Shown here: positions 5,597-6,680 of the stretch, in pieces | Numbering within the stretch: position 1 is the stretch's first letter | Layout: the number at the start of each line of letters is the position of its first letter | The notes under the pieces: generated by a model | Database searches by the model: none | What the model was told of the DNA's origin: nothing | Seen by the model: only the letters and a program-made list of their open reading frames with translations | NCBI GenBank assembly: GCA_004524385.1 | Contig: SDNM01000085.1 | Location: 1 to 6,680, forward strand | Reading direction: 5' to 3' | DNA: 6,680 bases | Source: Promethearchaeota archaeon | GTDB taxonomy: Archaea > Asgardarchaeota > Lokiarchaeia > Sigyniarchaeales > SOKP01 | Translations under genes and position numbers: made by a program

Positions 5597-5722
5597 CTAT
5601 AATAATAATAAAAGTAAGGTTAATAAATTTAACAACAAACCTAAAGGAAGTAATCGCCTCAATATGACAAAACCTTCAACATTTTGAATTTCGTTTTGAA
5701 GCTTTTTCATTATAATTCCCAT
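5597..5722 (-). CDS. Leucine-rich leader-like peptide upstream of leuA
   Basis: A 41-codon ORF starts with ATG at 5722, with a second in-frame ATG at codon 5, and ends with TAG. The first 23 residues are mixed and partly charged; the last 18 (LLPLGLLLNLLTLLLLLL) contain 14 leucines, ten of them TTA, with six Leu codons directly before the stop. It lies 125 bases ahead of leuA on the same strand, with foldable RNA between. This is the layout of leucine attenuators in bacteria, where ribosome stalling at Leu codons senses leucyl-tRNA. A TATA-like box lies 14-26 bases upstream. Alternative: it is the front part of a small membrane protein broken by a frameshift. An overlapping frame (5675 to the stop at 5531-5529) lacks any usual start codon but reads as hydrophobic protein (RFIRIGVVPFLL). 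A plain Leu-rich membrane peptide is also possible. Confidence 0.5.
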   Translation of the reverse strand: MGIIMKKLQNEIQNVEGFVILRRLLPLGLLLNLLTLLLLLL

Positions 5723-5735
5723 AGTGTTGTTAGTT

Positions 5736-5748
5736 TAATATAAATAAA
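5736..5748 (-). promoter_or_regulatory. TATA-like box for the leucine-rich ORF
   Basis: On the minus strand, TTTATTTATATTA ends about 14 bases before the ATG at 5722 and its upstream half is at leaderless distance (about 24-26 bases). It would let transcription begin at or just before the leader ORF, as an attenuator needs. Moderate match in AT-rich DNA. Confidence 0.4.
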
Positions 5749-6140
5749 TTCTTAAATTAAAAGTTTTCTATTTCCTCATTTAGCTTACTAAAAATGATTA
5801 GAATTAATTCAAATTCTTAAAAACAAAAAATTTAAAATTTTTGGCTCAATATGGTTATAATTAACCCTTTTCCTACGAAATTCTAATGCGTCGAGGAGTA
5901 AATATCTATAATGAAAGGTAAAAGTTTTTAATTTTAAATCATGCGATTCTTTTTAATTTATCCAAAATTATTTTCAATAGGAATTTCCTAAGGTTGTGAA
6001 AATTTCAATGATTGAAACTAGACAAGGATGACCTATTTTAAATGGGAATGAAAACTTATAGTTACTTTGAGAATTATAAAAACCTTTTTTCAACTATTAT
6101 TCACATATTTTAAAAATTTTGGAAACTTCTATTATAACAT
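5749..6140. other. Long gap without a convincing gene
   Basis: This interval separates the leucine-rich ORF from the divergently transcribed winged-helix gene. The longest ATG frames I read on the plus strand are 11-23 codons (for example a 16-codon one from 5941 beginning MRFFLIYPKL, and a 23-codon one from 6042), with no family match. It has several short perfect palindromes: AGGAATTTCCT (5979-5989), CCTAAGG (5987-5993) and TTTCAATGATTGAAA (6003-6017). I see no tRNA, CRISPR array or clear C/D-box motifs. It could hold operators or an unrecognised small RNA. Confidence 0.4.
6003..6017. repeat. 15-base perfect palindrome
   Basis: TTTCAAT and ATTGAAA form a perfect inverted repeat around a single G. 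A symmetrical site of this size, about 160 bases ahead of a small DNA-binding-type protein gene, could be an operator. In AT-rich DNA such palindromes also arise by chance. Confidence 0.35.
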
Positions 6141-6151
6141 AATTTTAAAAG
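6141..6151 (+). promoter_or_regulatory. TATA-like box for the winged-helix gene
   Basis: AATTTTAAAAG is centred about 27 bases before the ATG at 6174, the spacing expected for a leaderless archaeal mRNA. No Shine-Dalgarno is present, which agrees. It helps to support both this gene and its start. Confidence 0.4.
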
Positions 6152-6173
6152 TAAAAAGAAAAAAGTAATAACC

Positions 6174-6350
6174 ATGGGACTTTATAGCAATATTAAAGAT
6201 AAATTACCACAGCAATTTTCAATATTTCAATTAATGAGTATTTTAGAAATTAATGCTTCTGATGTCCGTAAAGCAAGAAATATATTAAAACAATTTTATT
6301 TAGAAGGTTATATAAAGCGGATATCTAAAAATATGTATGAAAAACTATAG
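6174..6350 (+). CDS. Small winged-helix-like DNA-binding protein (58 residues)
   Basis: The translation runs MGLYSNIKDKLP to SKNMYEKL. After a short lead, FSIFQLMSILEI forms a likely first helix-turn. ASDVRKARNILKQFYLEG has the look of a recognition helix with the 'LEGYI' turn common in winged-helix domains, and IKRISKNMYEKL would make the wing strands. It has the size of a single winged-helix domain and nothing else. An in-frame stop (6135-6137) bounds it upstream, so the ATG at 6174 is the natural start, and a TATA-like box lies at leaderless distance. It ends 32 bases before the stop of the oppositely oriented GTPase gene. The fold is inferred from pattern only; target and role are unknown. 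It may act on its own long upstream region, which has palindromes. Confidence 0.6.
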   Translation: MGLYSNIKDKLPQQFSIFQLMSILEINASDVRKARNILKQFYLEGYIKRISKNMYEKL

Positions 6351-6382
6351 CCTTGAACTTTTTTGATTAATGAACTTCTTTA

Positions 6383-6680
6383 TTAAATCTGTGGATTCAA
6401 AGTTATAGTTAATTGTGGAAAAATGAAACCTAAAATTTGTTGAAATGAATCTAAAACTCCTTCTCCTTTAAGAGCAATCGTTTTATTAAGTGAAAGGTAC
6501 TTAAATTTTTCAAAATCAATGTATTGGATGAACTCTTCTTTTTTTAACTTTTTCCCGTTTTCTAGATCGTATTTATTAATAGCGATAACAATCGGAAGAT
6601 TATATATCTCAATTCCGAATAAAGCCTTTAATTCACCCCAAGATCTCAAATTTTGTTCTAAATATTCAGTTTGAGCATCA
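6383..6680 (-). CDS. Small GTPase, C-terminal part (5' end outside the window)
   Basis: The minus-strand frame is open to the window edge, so the gene continues beyond it; the TTG at 6649 is not the true start. The visible 98 residues begin DAQTEYLEQN, matching the 'V-D-A/S-Q' strand end and following helix of MglA/Arf-like GTPases (compare VVDSQTHFFEDN in the GTPase at 2908). They include LPIVIAINKYDL with the guanine-specificity motif NKYD, and then a likely G5 at TIALKGEG. The chain ends shortly after the last helix of the G domain (VLDSFQQILGFIF), with a short polar tail and no lipidation cysteine. The P-loop and switches are off-window, so activity cannot be judged. It is a paralogue of, not a duplicate of, the other GTPase: the sequences differ widely outside the motifs. 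Confidence 0.87.
   Translation of the reverse strand, partial: DAQTEYLEQNLRSWGELKALFGIEIYNLPIVIAINKYDLENGKKLKKEEFIQYIDFEKFKYLSLNKTIALKGEGVLDSFQQILGFIFPQLTITLNPQI

Noticed and set aside
5941..5991. 16-codon ORF (MRFFLIYPKL...) resembling the start of some radical SAM proteins
   Set aside because: The frame stops at once and no continuation in another frame was found; too short to call a gene fragment.
6003..6018. ATTGAAAC, resembling the end of some CRISPR repeats
   Set aside because: It occurs once, with no repeated unit or regular spacing in the flanking DNA, so no array is present.

Overview
The window looks archaeal, and most like an AT-rich Asgard (Lokiarchaeia-type) genome. The reasons are an archaeal/eukaryotic-only ribosomal protein (eS17), an archaeal UPF0148 zinc-ribbon protein, a TFIIB-type initiation factor, a tRNA-Glu interrupted outside the anticodon loop, TATA-like boxes about 26 bases upstream of start codons with almost no Shine-Dalgarno sequences, and two MglA/Arf-like small GTPases. 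Such GTPases are abundant in Asgard archaea. The lineage is an inference; the archaeal assignment is firm.

Layout. 1-107: possible 3' end of an unidentified gene (+). 197-873: eS17 and a UPF0148 zinc-ribbon gene (+). 855-959: tRNA-Glu(CTC) on the minus strand, carrying a 30-base insertion in its D-arm; its 3' end overlaps the last codons of the UPF0148 gene. 1190-2218: TFB (-). 2467-2691: small hypothetical protein (+). 2908-3597: MglA-like GTPase (+), followed by a hairpin plus T-tract. 3861-5471: 2-isopropylmalate synthase LeuA (-), ending at an oligo-T tract. 5597-5722: 41-codon, extremely leucine-rich ORF (-) upstream of leuA, with a foldable RNA segment between the two. 5723-6173: long non-coding gap with short palindromes. 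6174-6350: 58-residue winged-helix-like protein (+). 6383-6680: C-terminal part of a second small GTPase (-), running off the window.

The genes are mostly single units on alternating strands, not one operon. The main points of interest are the leucine-rich leader-like ORF ahead of leuA, which resembles a bacterial leucine attenuator but sits in an archaeal context; the sharp rise in GC content over leuA (about 40% in sampled stretches against about 22-25% in neighbours), suggesting acquisition from elsewhere; and the tRNA-Glu interrupted in its D-arm. The leader could instead be half of a frameshifted small membrane-protein gene, and leuA may have its own promoter, so the attenuation reading is a hypothesis.
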